Part shown: positions 1 to 5,127 of the stretch, one piece after another | How the letters are laid out: each line of letters starts with the position of its first letter | How positions within the stretch are numbered: the first letter of the stretch is position 1 | Assembly: GCA_964539925.1 (NCBI GenBank) | Contig: CAZILB010000206.1 | Location: 1-5,588, forward strand | DNA length: 5,588 nucleotides | Origin: DP-20 sp964539925 | GTDB taxonomy: Bacteria; Desulfobacterota; Binatia; UBA9968 | Reading direction: 5' to 3' | The notes under the pieces: model-generated | The model's database searches: none | What the model saw: only the letters and a program-made list of their open reading frames with translations | What the model was told of the DNA's origin: nothing | Position numbers and translations under genes: made by a program

Positions 1-227
1 AGCGTTTGCCTGGCGTTGGGCCGAAACGGTTTCATCTTGCGTTTGCGATACTCGCCCACCGTCGATGCGTCAATTTTAAAATAGAGCCGCCCTTTGTGCA
101 CAATGCCGAAAAATGTTTCCTCCCGATAGAGCCTGAACCCGCCGAACATCCGCCGCGCCTCAACGCCGTCCAACTCCTGGAGCTGATCGAGAACAAAATC
201 CCTGAACGACTCATCTTGCGCGTTCAT
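1..227 (-). CDS. TfoX/Sxy N-terminal-domain protein, 3' part missing
   Basis: Reading from an ATG at 227 leftwards gives 75 open codons that run off the window start. The translation begins MNAQDESFRDFVLDQLQEL and continues with a core containing RRMFGGFRLYREETFFG (about residues 25-41) and then VHKGRLYFKID. The MFGG..LY....FFG....RLYFK pattern is the signature of the TfoX N-terminal domain. In Sxy/TfoX this domain belongs to competence regulators that work with CRP, but most stand-alone homologues of about 100-120 residues have no known role, and this one looks like that class. The start fits the usual family N terminus. A GGAG lies 12 nt upstream, too far to be an ideal ribosome site. The gene follows the transporter by 52 bp on the same strand and may be read with it. 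The assignment is firm at domain level; function is unknown. Confidence 0.85.
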   Translation of the reverse strand, partial: MNAQDESFRDFVLDQLQELDGVEARRMFGGFRLYREETFFGIVHKGRLYFKIDASTVGEYRKRKMKPFRPNARQT

Positions 228-250
228 CGCGTATCTCTGCTCCAAAAACG

Positions 251-279
251 TTGAACTTTTGAACCTTGAACTTTGAACC
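251..279. repeat. Degenerate 7-bp tandem repeat (TTGAACY)
   Basis: Four units follow one another: TTGAACTT, TTGAACC, TTGAACT, TTGAACC. They end exactly where the transporter stop codon begins (282-280 on the minus strand), and a partial unit CTAACC overlaps that stop. The tract fills about half of the 52-bp gap to the TfoX gene. No coding role is seen. Confidence 0.7.
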
Positions 280-1140
280 CTAACCGAGCGCAAGCGCGGT
301 TATACCGACCACCATCGCTCCCGCCGCCGCCAGCCGCCGCGGCGCTTCGCCTTCGGCGAGCAGGCGAGCGCCCATCGCCGTGCCGACGAGAATGCTAACC
401 TCACGCGCCGGCGCGACGTAGCTCACCGGCGTAAAGGTCATCGCCGTCAACACGAGGATATAGGAAAGAGGGATCAAGACCGCGATGGCGACGGCCTCAT
501 ACTTATGCTCGCGCCATTCCGCGATGGTTTCATCGGTGTATCTAACGGCGAGGGGCGTTAGAAAAAGCGCTCGGCCGACGTTGGCGCCCCAGTCGAGCAC
601 CAGCGGCGCGATGCCGAAGCGGCTCACCGCTTGCTTGTCCCACAGCGTATACCCTGCGATGAATAGCCCCGTGAGCAGCGCGTAGAGCACAGCTTTTTGA
701 TCGGCGCGTTCGCTTAGTTTGGCCAAGTTGCCGCTCAGCATGACCACACCGCCGATAATCAGGAGCGCTCCGATCATCGCCATCACCGAAGGCCGCTCGC
801 CGAGAATCAAGATCGCGGCGATGCACGACAGCAGCGGTCCGGTGCCGCGCGCTAGCGGATAGACCAGCGACAGATCGCCAACGCGATAGGCCTGATTGAG
901 CAGCACGAAGTAAAACGAATGCAGCGCCGCGCTGCCGGCCATCATGCCGATGGCGACCATGCCGATCTCCATCTCAAAGATCTCGATGATGGCAATGGCC
1001 GCCGGTGCATAGAGCAGCGCCGATAGCACGGCTACCAGCCAGGTAAACGTGGCGTGGCCGCTCGCCTGCTTGTTGATCAGGTTCCAGGTGGCATGGATAA
1101 CCGCCGCCGCGAGAATCAGCGCCAAGGCCCAAAGGCTCAT
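280..1140 (-). CDS. EamA-family (DMT superfamily) ten-helix transporter
   Basis: This 286-residue inner-membrane protein is almost wholly hydrophobic and matches the usual length of EamA transporters (about 280-310), which carry two five-helix halves. The first half spans about residues 1-138 and the second about 148-286. A short polar linker (LSERADQK, about 142-149) lies between them. Family-like motifs are AVIHATWNLINK (13-24) in helix 1, YRVGDLSLVYPLARGTGPLL (85-104) in the first half, and YVAPAREVSILVGT (241-254) at the matching place in the second half. Members export or import small metabolites, but the substrate cannot be read from sequence. The ATG at 1140 puts helix 1 directly at the N terminus. 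There is no clear Shine-Dalgarno sequence in front of it (a T-rich stretch precedes it), so the exact start is less certain than the gene. It sits 52 bp upstream of the TfoX-like gene. Confidence 0.9.
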   Translation of the reverse strand: MSLWALALILAAAVIHATWNLINKQASGHATFTWLVAVLSALLYAPAAIAIIEIFEMEIGMVAIGMMAGSAALHSFYFVLLNQAYRVGDLSLVYPLARGTGPLLSCIAAILILGERPSVMAMIGALLIIGGVVMLSGNLAKLSERADQKAVLYALLTGLFIAGYTLWDKQAVSRFGIAPLVLDWGANVGRALFLTPLAVRYTDETIAEWREHKYEAVAIAVLIPLSYILVLTAMTFTPVSYVAPAREVSILVGTAMGARLLAEGEAPRRLAAAGAMVVGITALALG

Positions 1141-1256
1141 GGGAAAAAAACCGCAGCCGCGGTTAGCGGTCCGGCAAATTGCTTAAAAGCAGTGGAGGGT
1201 GTCGACGAGCTCCGCATGAACGACCGTAGATCGGTCTCGATTTGGGGCACACGCAA

Positions 1257-1342
1257 ATGCCGGAGACGGCCTGGAATCCAGGAATTTTCGTCGGACCGTA
1301 TGGCACACGCCCTTTCTGGATAGCGGCTTTCGCCGGTATGAC
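1257..1342. repeat. Inverted pair of REP-like elements
   Basis: The right arm (1316-1342) reads CTGGATAGCGGCTTTCGCCG and then GTATGAC. It is close to the very common dispersed bacterial element CTGGATTCCGGCTTTCGCCG followed by GAATGAC. The left arm (1257-1282) is a diverged copy in the opposite direction and contains the perfect small palindrome CCTGGA-A-TCCAGG (1270-1282). About 33 bp separate the arms. Translated on the minus strand, the right arm gives HTGESRYP, a well-known spurious peptide from this repeat. The pair occupies the 248-bp gap between the MOSC gene (ending at 1389) and the transporter start. It could fold at the 3' end of the MOSC transcript, but there is no U-tract, so I do not call it a terminator. 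Confidence 0.75.
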
Positions 1343-1388
1343 GGCTGGGCTTGAACGACCTATTCATCGTAGCTCTTGGATCGGCACA

Positions 1389-1862
1389 CTAATCGGCCAA
1401 CGGAGCGATGGCGTCGCCGACGCGGATCACCCCGCCGCTGACGATCTCGGCGCGCAAGCCGCCGCGGTGAATCAAGCCGCGCAGGGTTCCCGGCCGGGTG
1501 AGTTTTTCGAGATGGGCGCAGGGCTCGCAGAGCCGCGTGCCGCGCAACATTACCGGCCCGACGGTAAATCGGCGGCCAACGAGATGATTCAGGGCCGTAC
1601 CGCGCGTCACGACGTTGCGGCGCGCCAGCGCCGCGTCGATTTCGACGTGGTATTCCCGCTCCAGGGCTTCGATGGCCTCGCTTTCGATCAACGTCACGTG
1701 GCGTCCCGAGCCAGGGTCGTTGGAAAAGGTCCCAACCTTATTGAAATAGCGGTCCCCTTGCAGCCCCAGCCCGACCACGGCTTCAACGCTGCTCACCGTT
1801 TGCATGGGCGCCGCGGCGGCAGGCGCGACATGAAGAGATACGACAACGCCGGACTGAGACAT
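1389..1862 (-). CDS. MOSC-domain protein (molybdenum-cofactor sulfurase C-terminal type)
   Basis: The product has 157 residues, the size of single-domain MOSC proteins (YiiM/MoaC-linked kinds are about 150-220). The MOSC fold is seen in order: GLGLQGDRYF (31-40), the RHVTLIESEAIEAL block (54-67), RRNVVTRG (81-88), LVGRRFTVGPVMLRGTRLCE (94-113), and the closing GGLRAEIVSGGVIRVGD (134-150). Cys112 within LCEPCAHLE is the conserved cysteine of the family, thought to take part in sulfur or molybdenum-cofactor handling, and Cys115 is next to it. The physiological reaction of stand-alone bacterial members is mostly unknown; some confer resistance to N-hydroxylated bases. I chose the ATG at 1862 rather than an in-frame TTG at 1889, because AGGTG sits 4 nt before the ATG and the extra nine residues do not resemble the family. 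It has long gaps on both sides and is probably transcribed alone. Confidence 0.88.
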   Translation of the reverse strand: MSQSGVVVSLHVAPAAAAPMQTVSSVEAVVGLGLQGDRYFNKVGTFSNDPGSGRHVTLIESEAIEALEREYHVEIDAALARRNVVTRGTALNHLVGRRFTVGPVMLRGTRLCEPCAHLEKLTRPGTLRGLIHRGGLRAEIVSGGVIRVGDAIAPLAD

Positions 1863-1866
1863 GGCA

Positions 1867-1871
1867 CACCT
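1867..1871 (-). promoter_or_regulatory. Ribosome binding site deciding the MOSC start
   Basis: AGGTG on the minus strand ends 4 nt before the ATG at 1862. It lies inside the longer TTG-started reading frame, so it supports the internal ATG as the true start. Confidence 0.45.
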
Positions 1872-1948
1872 GTTGATTCTTCCGTCCAAGTTGTTTGACA
1901 GAACACCCTTGAGAACTTTCCTCGCGCCAAGCGCGCTAAGAAAGGCTG

Positions 1949-2037
1949 AGGTTGAGGATCAGATTAAGGGAAAGTCAAGAGCAGCCCCAAACGTTCATCA
2001 GCTTAACCTCACCCTGAACCTTAACCTTCCCCTCTTG
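1949..2037. repeat. Hexameric degenerate repeat tract with inverted arms
   Basis: The right part (2002-2037) is a 6-bp periodic tract: CTTAAC, CTCACC, CTGAAC, CTTAAC, CTTCCC, CTCTTG. The left part (about 1943-1970) shows the complementary pattern AGGCTG, AGGTTG, AGGATC, AGATTA, AGGG. The segments 1949-1962 (AGGTTGAGGATCAG) and 2014-2027 (CTGAACCTTAACCT) are complementary at 12 of 14 positions across a 51-nt loop. The tract lies in the 273-bp gap between the lyase stop and the MOSC start. Farther left in the gap is a small CGCGC-CAA-GCGCG stem (1923-1935). No open reading frame of convincing composition is present in the gap. Confidence 0.55.
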
Positions 2038-2135
2038 CGACCTTTGCGCTCCCTTCGACTCCGCTCGAGACATGCTTCGCGCGAGATACAGTCCTATCTG
2101 TTTATCCTTCATCGCGAAATTTCAAATGCTTTTAC

Positions 2136-2993
2136 CTAGCGTTTACGCGCCACCAGTGCCGCGATTTCCGGCGTCTGCATGGCCTCTTTTAAAATGCCAC
2201 AAGTGCCCTTTTCCAAAATCTCCTGGGCCAGACGTTTTGTGCCGGTGATCGCGGCTTTCATGAAACCCGAGCCGTAGCTCACCCGCGCCACACCCAGATC
2301 CTGCAACGCCTTCACACTCGGCGATTGCGCTCCGGCGAGAATGCTAACCGGCGCTTTGACTTCCGTGGCGACGGTGCCGATGGTTTCAGCATCGTGCAAA
2401 CTCAGGTAAAAAATGCAATCGGCGCCGGCTTCGGCGTAGGCGTTGCCCCGCCGGATCGCTTCGTCGAGCGCTTTCTTGGGATCGCCGGGCATGACGTGAA
2501 AGGCGTCGACGCGGGCATTGAGAAAAAACTCGCTTTTAAGCTCGCGCTTGGTGTCCATCACCGCCTTGATTTTGCGCAATTGTTCCCCAATCTCGACCAA
2601 GCCGCCCTTGCCTTTCGCCGCGCCGTCTTCGAGGTTCATGCCGGCGACACCCCGGGCCACGAGTGCGCGCACCGTGTCTTTGACCCCGGCCTCGTCGCCG
2701 AAGCCCCTTTCGCCGTCGGCGTTGAACGGAAGATTGACGGCGGCGGCGAAGCTGCCGCTCATTTGCAGAAACAGGTCGCGGCTCATCACTTCGCCGTCAG
2801 GATAGCCCAAGGCCGCGGCGATGCCGCCGCTGGTGCCCTGAATCGCCTTGAAGCCCATGTTTTCGAAAAGCAACGCGCTCAAAACATCGTAGGCGCCCGG
2901 CATGACGAGAATCTCCGGCGCGCGCACTAACTGCCTAAGTCTTCGACTCTTCTCGTTGGCCGCCAAAAGAACATCGGCCGCAATCGGCTCCAT
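2136..2993 (-). CDS. Isocitrate lyase/phosphoenolpyruvate mutase superfamily enzyme
   Basis: This 285-residue soluble protein has the length typical of the ICL/PEPM superfamily (about 250-300), whose TIM-barrel enzymes make or break C-C, C-P or C-O bonds of alpha-oxyacid substrates with Mg2+. Visible blocks are LVMPGAYDVLSALLFENMGF (29-48), TSGGIAAALGYPDGEVMSRD (54-73), the metal-site motif NADGERGFGDE (91-101), AGMNLEDG (117-124, Glu122 and Asp123), LNARVDAF (158-165) and EAGADCIFY (188-196). The lysine/cysteine KKCGH loop of true isocitrate and methylisocitrate lyases is absent (GAAKGKGGLVE takes its place). It therefore belongs with the broad 'ICL/PEP mutase family protein' group, whose substrates are mostly unassigned; oxaloacetate, a carboxyvinyl or a phosphono acid are all possible. 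The ATG at 2993 has a strong AAGGAGGG at 3005-2998, four nt away. A weak minus-strand promoter, TTGCGT-N18-TACGAT (3062-3033), may serve it. The next gene upstream ends 116 bp away. Confidence 0.9.
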   Translation of the reverse strand: MEPIAADVLLAANEKSRRLRQLVRAPEILVMPGAYDVLSALLFENMGFKAIQGTSGGIAAALGYPDGEVMSRDLFLQMSGSFAAAVNLPFNADGERGFGDEAGVKDTVRALVARGVAGMNLEDGAAKGKGGLVEIGEQLRKIKAVMDTKRELKSEFFLNARVDAFHVMPGDPKKALDEAIRRGNAYAEAGADCIFYLSLHDAETIGTVATEVKAPVSILAGAQSPSVKALQDLGVARVSYGSGFMKAAITGTKRLAQEILEKGTCGILKEAMQTPEIAALVARKR

Positions 2994-3109
2994 ATGGCCC
3001 TCCTTGTTTCACCGCGTTGACAGTTGGGGTGTATCGTAAGTCTTAACCACAGTTGGACGCAAGCCTTTAGCACGCCCACGAACACGATCACGCTTTTCCC
3101 GTCCCAACT

Positions 3110-3589
3110 TCATCCTTCATCCCTCTGATTTTTTCTCTTTCCTCGCGCCTCACGCCTCAAGCCTCTCGCCTCATGAACCATCTGCCGATGCGCTATCCCC
3201 GCCTCGTCGAATACCGGTCCGACTGAGCGAAAGCCAAGCTTCTGGTAGAAGCCGATCACGGCCACCTGCGCGTGCAGATAGATTTTTCGCACGCCGAGTT
3301 TTTTCGCTGTCGCAAGCGCGCGTTTGAGCAGTTTCGCTCCCACGCCCTTGCGCCGATGACTCTTCAGCACCGCCATGCGGCCGATCTTGGCGTTGCCGCG
3401 GCGCATGACGATTCGCGCGGTACCCACCGGTCTGCCTGAGACGGAAGCAAGAAAATGGATCGCGTTCCGGTCGTCGCGATCGAGCTCGATCTCTGCCGGC
3501 ACACCCTGCTCCTTTACGAAAACGCGCATGCGAATGGCAAAGGCTTTCGCCTTTGCTTCATCGGAGGAAATCTGTCTGACCTGTATCAT
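3110..3589 (-). CDS. GNAT acetyltransferase, ElaA/YjcF-like
   Basis: This is an acetyl-CoA-dependent N-acyltransferase of the GNAT fold. Its layout follows the ElaA/YjcF subgroup: an N-terminal FAIRMRVFVKEQGVPAEIELD block (about 17-37), GRPVGTARIVMR (52-63), IGRMAVLKSHRR (69-80), the acetyl-CoA pyrophosphate loop RRKGVGA (79-85), YLHAQVAVIGFYQKLGFRSV (104-123) and FDEAGIAHRQMV (127-138). Known family members stop shortly after the last block. Here a further 19-20 residues (from about 140: EARGLRREARGKRKNQRDEG) follow, encoded largely by a 7-bp tandem repeat. Substrate is unknown for the subgroup. The ATG at 3589 gives the family-like N terminus MIQVRQISSDE. A GTG at 3604 would add five residues; neither start has a well-placed ribosome site (AAGG directly abuts the ATG). 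It lies 84 bp after the racemase-like gene and may share its transcript. Confidence 0.88.
   Translation of the reverse strand: MIQVRQISSDEAKAKAFAIRMRVFVKEQGVPAEIELDRDDRNAIHFLASVSGRPVGTARIVMRRGNAKIGRMAVLKSHRRKGVGAKLLKRALATAKKLGVRKIYLHAQVAVIGFYQKLGFRSVGPVFDEAGIAHRQMVHEARGLRREARGKRKNQRDEG
3141..3175. repeat. 7-bp tandem repeat (CCTCNNG), five units, inside the GNAT gene 3' end
   Basis: Five perfect-period units: CCTCGCG, CCTCACG, CCTCAAG, CCTCTCG, CCTCATG. Only positions 5 and 6 of the heptamer vary. On the minus strand the tract encodes the EARGLRREARG part of the acetyltransferase tail. A related tract is at 4531-4558; the two share CCTCGCGCCTCACGCCTC exactly (18 bp). Confidence 0.8.
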
Positions 3590-3673
3590 CCTTGTTGCAG
3601 CCACTTTTAAATCAAATTTTGGATCTTGCGGCTAATCGCCCGCGAGGTGTTGCCCGCCTTTCGTTGGTCGATC

Positions 3674-4384
3674 TTATTCGAACTCGCTCAGCAGCCGGCC
3701 GTAGCCCGCAATCGGCTGACGCATATTCATGAGCCGGAGCGCTTCCCACACCCAAGCTTGCGTGTTGGTGACTACCGGCTTGCCATAGTCCTTCTCGATG
3801 CGATCAATGACGGAGATCGTGCGCCATTTGTTGCACGGCAGATAGATGCCGTCCGCGTCGGAACGCTCGCGGAATAGAGCCGACGCGAGATCATAGCCGC
3901 TCTCCGGCGCCAGCTCCCATATCGCGTCGGCGTTGGGACAGCCGAGACCGCGAAAGGCGACGACCTCAATCCCGTAGTGGGCGAGAAATTTGACCAGCCG
4001 TTCGTCTTGATCTTCTGGAAACGGCGAGGCCATGACGATGCGCTTGAGGCCGAGCGCCCGGCAGCCGCGCACCACCGCCGTCAGCACCGTCGACGCGGGC
4101 ACGGGCGTAATCGACTTGACCAGATCGAGGATTGCCAAATCCGAGCCCGGCCCTTTGTAAGAAAGAAACAGCTCTCCGGTGACCATGAGAAAATCGAGCG
4201 GCCGGCCCGCCAGATCGCGCACCAGATCCGCGAACATCAGCTCGGCGCGGTGAAATTCATCGTCGGTATATCTGCCGACTTTCAACGTCCGCCCTTCGAT
4301 CTTTATTCCCGGCGGAAAGACCCTGTAAACATCCACCAAAGTATCCTCGCTGTAATTGGGTGAAATCAGTCCGGTGAGTTTCAT
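3674..4384 (-). CDS. Asp/Glu racemase superfamily enzyme, arylmalonate decarboxylase/maleate isomerase-like
   Basis: This 236-residue cytosolic enzyme has the length of arylmalonate decarboxylase (AMDase, 240) and maleate cis-trans isomerase (about 250). Features in order are LTGLISPN (3-10), the first active-site loop LMVTGELFLSYKGPGSD (66-82), ALGLKRIVMASPFPEDQDER (110-129), the second active-site loop DGIYLPCNKWRTISVID (178-194), DYGKPVVTNTQAWVWEALRL (199-218) and a C-terminal GYGRLL (227-232) like the AMDase end. Racemases and isomerases of this fold use two cysteines. The second is present (Cys184), while the first loop has no cysteine, which is the AMDase arrangement. AMDase-type residues for the carboxylate pocket are only partly kept (Phe122 stands where AMDase has Tyr126). 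A carbanion-type reaction on a malonate-, maleate- or hydantoin-like acid is likely, but the substrate is not known. The ATG at 4384 has GGAGA at 4395-4391, six nt away. It is the first minus-strand gene after the divergent gap. Confidence 0.85.
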   Translation of the reverse strand: MKLTGLISPNYSEDTLVDVYRVFPPGIKIEGRTLKVGRYTDDEFHRAELMFADLVRDLAGRPLDFLMVTGELFLSYKGPGSDLAILDLVKSITPVPASTVLTAVVRGCRALGLKRIVMASPFPEDQDERLVKFLAHYGIEVVAFRGLGCPNADAIWELAPESGYDLASALFRERSDADGIYLPCNKWRTISVIDRIEKDYGKPVVTNTQAWVWEALRLMNMRQPIAGYGRLLSEFE

Positions 4385-4426
4385 GCGATGTCTCCGATGT
4401 GTTTGTATGTCGACTCGCTCAGCTAA

Positions 4427-4454
4427 ATTAGAGCAACAGCCGCACGATAAGCAA
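4427..4454 (-). promoter_or_regulatory. Candidate sigma-70-type promoter for the racemase-like gene
   Basis: On the minus strand TTGCTT (4454-4449) is followed after 16 nt by TCTAAT (4432-4427). The -10 hexamer matches the consensus at five of six positions and the -35 at three. It points to the ATG at 4384, leaving a leader of about 35 nt. This is pattern matching only. Confidence 0.35.
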
Positions 4455-4499
4455 GGCGATCATGACCCGCCTGCACTATCGCCAATGCCTAATTCCTTC

Positions 4500-4521
4500 G
4501 GGCGGACACGTGGGTCCGCCC
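4500..4521. repeat. Perfect 8-bp hairpin repeat GGGCGGAC/GTCCGCCC
   Basis: The stem arms GGGCGGAC (4500-4507) and GTCCGCCC (4514-4521) are perfectly complementary around ACGTGG. The following CCTAC resembles the outer flank of a hairpin element found dispersed in many environmental bacterial genomes (GTAGGGGCGGACC...). There is no U-tract. It sits in the divergent gap between the racemase-like and VOC genes, so it is unlikely to be a terminator for either. Confidence 0.7.
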
Positions 4522-4530
4522 CTACTGTTG

Positions 4531-4558
4531 CCTTACGCCTCGCGCCTCACGCCTCTGC
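4531..4558. repeat. 7-bp tandem repeat (CCTYNNG), second tract
   Basis: Four units: CCTTACG, CCTCGCG, CCTCACG, CCTCTGC. It shares an exact 18-bp core with the tract at 3141-3175. It ends five nt before the TTGACA of the candidate VOC promoter. Confidence 0.75.
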
Positions 4559-4562
4559 CAAT

Positions 4563-4590
4563 TTGACATCCCCCAAAGTTCTCGGATAGG
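4563..4590 (+). promoter_or_regulatory. Candidate sigma-70-type promoter for the VOC gene
   Basis: A perfect -35 TTGACA (4563-4568) is followed after 16 nt by GATAGG (4585-4590), a weak -10 matching TATAAT at three positions. Transcription would begin near 4597, about 48 nt before the VOC ATG. The exact -35 and the position next to a divergent gene make it plausible. Confidence 0.45.
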
Positions 4591-4644
4591 TTCGGCCAAA
4601 GTTGTCGTTCCCAAGCCGCGCCGCAGGCGCAGGAGGCTTTCGCC

Positions 4645-5127
4645 ATGTCGAAGATCAAAACCATCAGCCATGTCGTGCTGTACGTCGACGACCTCGACAA
4701 GATGGTCGCCTTTTACCGGGACGTGCTCGGGTTGGTGAAATACCGGGAGAACGCCGGGCGCATGGTGTTTCTAACCCCCGATCCCGAGCTCGACGATCAC
4801 CAGATCGCGCTCGCCAAGGGACGCGAGGGCAGCGCCAAATTGATCGGCCACATCGCCTGGAAAGTCGACACGCCCGCGGATGTAAAAGAATACTACGAGA
4901 AATTTAAAGCCCTGGGCGTACCCATCGACCACTGCGTCAGCCACGCCTATGCCGAGATGGGCAACACGGTCTCCTGCTATTTTCTCGATCCTGAGGGCAA
5001 CCGGTTGGAAATCTACGCGCTCGTGCCCGAGCGCGACGAGGCGCGCACCAACCGCCCTCTCGATCTGGACAAAAGTGTCGACGATATCGTCGCCCAGGCG
5101 AGCGGACTCGGCGCGGCAAGCCTTTAG
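4645..5127 (+). CDS. VOC-family protein (glyoxalase/extradiol dioxygenase fold)
   Basis: The product has 160 residues and one vicinal-oxygen-chelate domain made of two beta-alpha-beta-beta-beta modules. Module 1 is ISHVVLYVDDLDKMVAFYRD (7-26) through FLTPDPELDDHQIALAKG (42-59). Module 2 is IGHIAWKVDTPADVKEYYEK (67-86) through VSCYFLDPEGNRLEIYA (109-125). His9, His69 and Glu122 fall where extradiol catechol dioxygenases place their Fe(II) ligands. His52 and His100 are further conserved-looking histidines, and DPEGNRLEIY is the classic closing motif. A ring-cleaving dioxygenase, a small-molecule lyase or isomerase, or a binding protein are all possible, since fold members differ widely. The final 30 residues (from about 130) are polar and lie outside the domain. 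The ATG at 4645 has AGGAGG at 4631-4636, eight nt upstream, which settles the start. A longer alternative reading frame in this region lacks any domain. A 156-bp gap separates it from the next plus-strand gene. Confidence 0.88.
   Translation: MSKIKTISHVVLYVDDLDKMVAFYRDVLGLVKYRENAGRMVFLTPDPELDDHQIALAKGREGSAKLIGHIAWKVDTPADVKEYYEKFKALGVPIDHCVSHAYAEMGNTVSCYFLDPEGNRLEIYALVPERDEARTNRPLDLDKSVDDIVAQASGLGAASL

Noticed and set aside
1137..1367. 76-codon minus-strand reading frame containing HTGESRYP
   Set aside because: This peptide is the classic false translation of the dispersed GGCTTTCGCCGG repeat, not a gene.
1863..1889. Extension of the MOSC protein to a TTG at 1889
   Set aside because: The nine added residues (MDGRINRCA) do not fit the family, and a ribosome-site-like AGGTG precedes the internal ATG.
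1242..1898. 218-codon plus-strand reading frame opposite the MOSC gene
   Set aside because: It has no recognisable domain, runs through the REP-like repeat and mirrors the MOSC gene. It is a GC-rich antisense shadow.
2325..2930. 201-codon plus-strand reading frame opposite the lyase gene
   Set aside because: It lies wholly antisense to a clear ICL/PEPM enzyme and its protein has no family motif.
3017..3045. TTGACA on the plus strand in the gap before the lyase gene, resembling a -35 box
   Set aside because: No -10 hexamer lies at 15-19 nt and no plus-strand gene follows.
251..4558. Heptamer and hexamer tracts as CRISPR arrays or telomere-like sequence
   Set aside because: The units are 6-7 bp with no spacers, the tracts are under 40 bp, and no cas gene or replicon end is present.
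4602..4907. 101-codon plus-strand frame overlapping the start of the VOC gene
   Set aside because: It is out of frame with the VOC domain and low in recognisable structure. The VOC frame has its own strong ribosome site.
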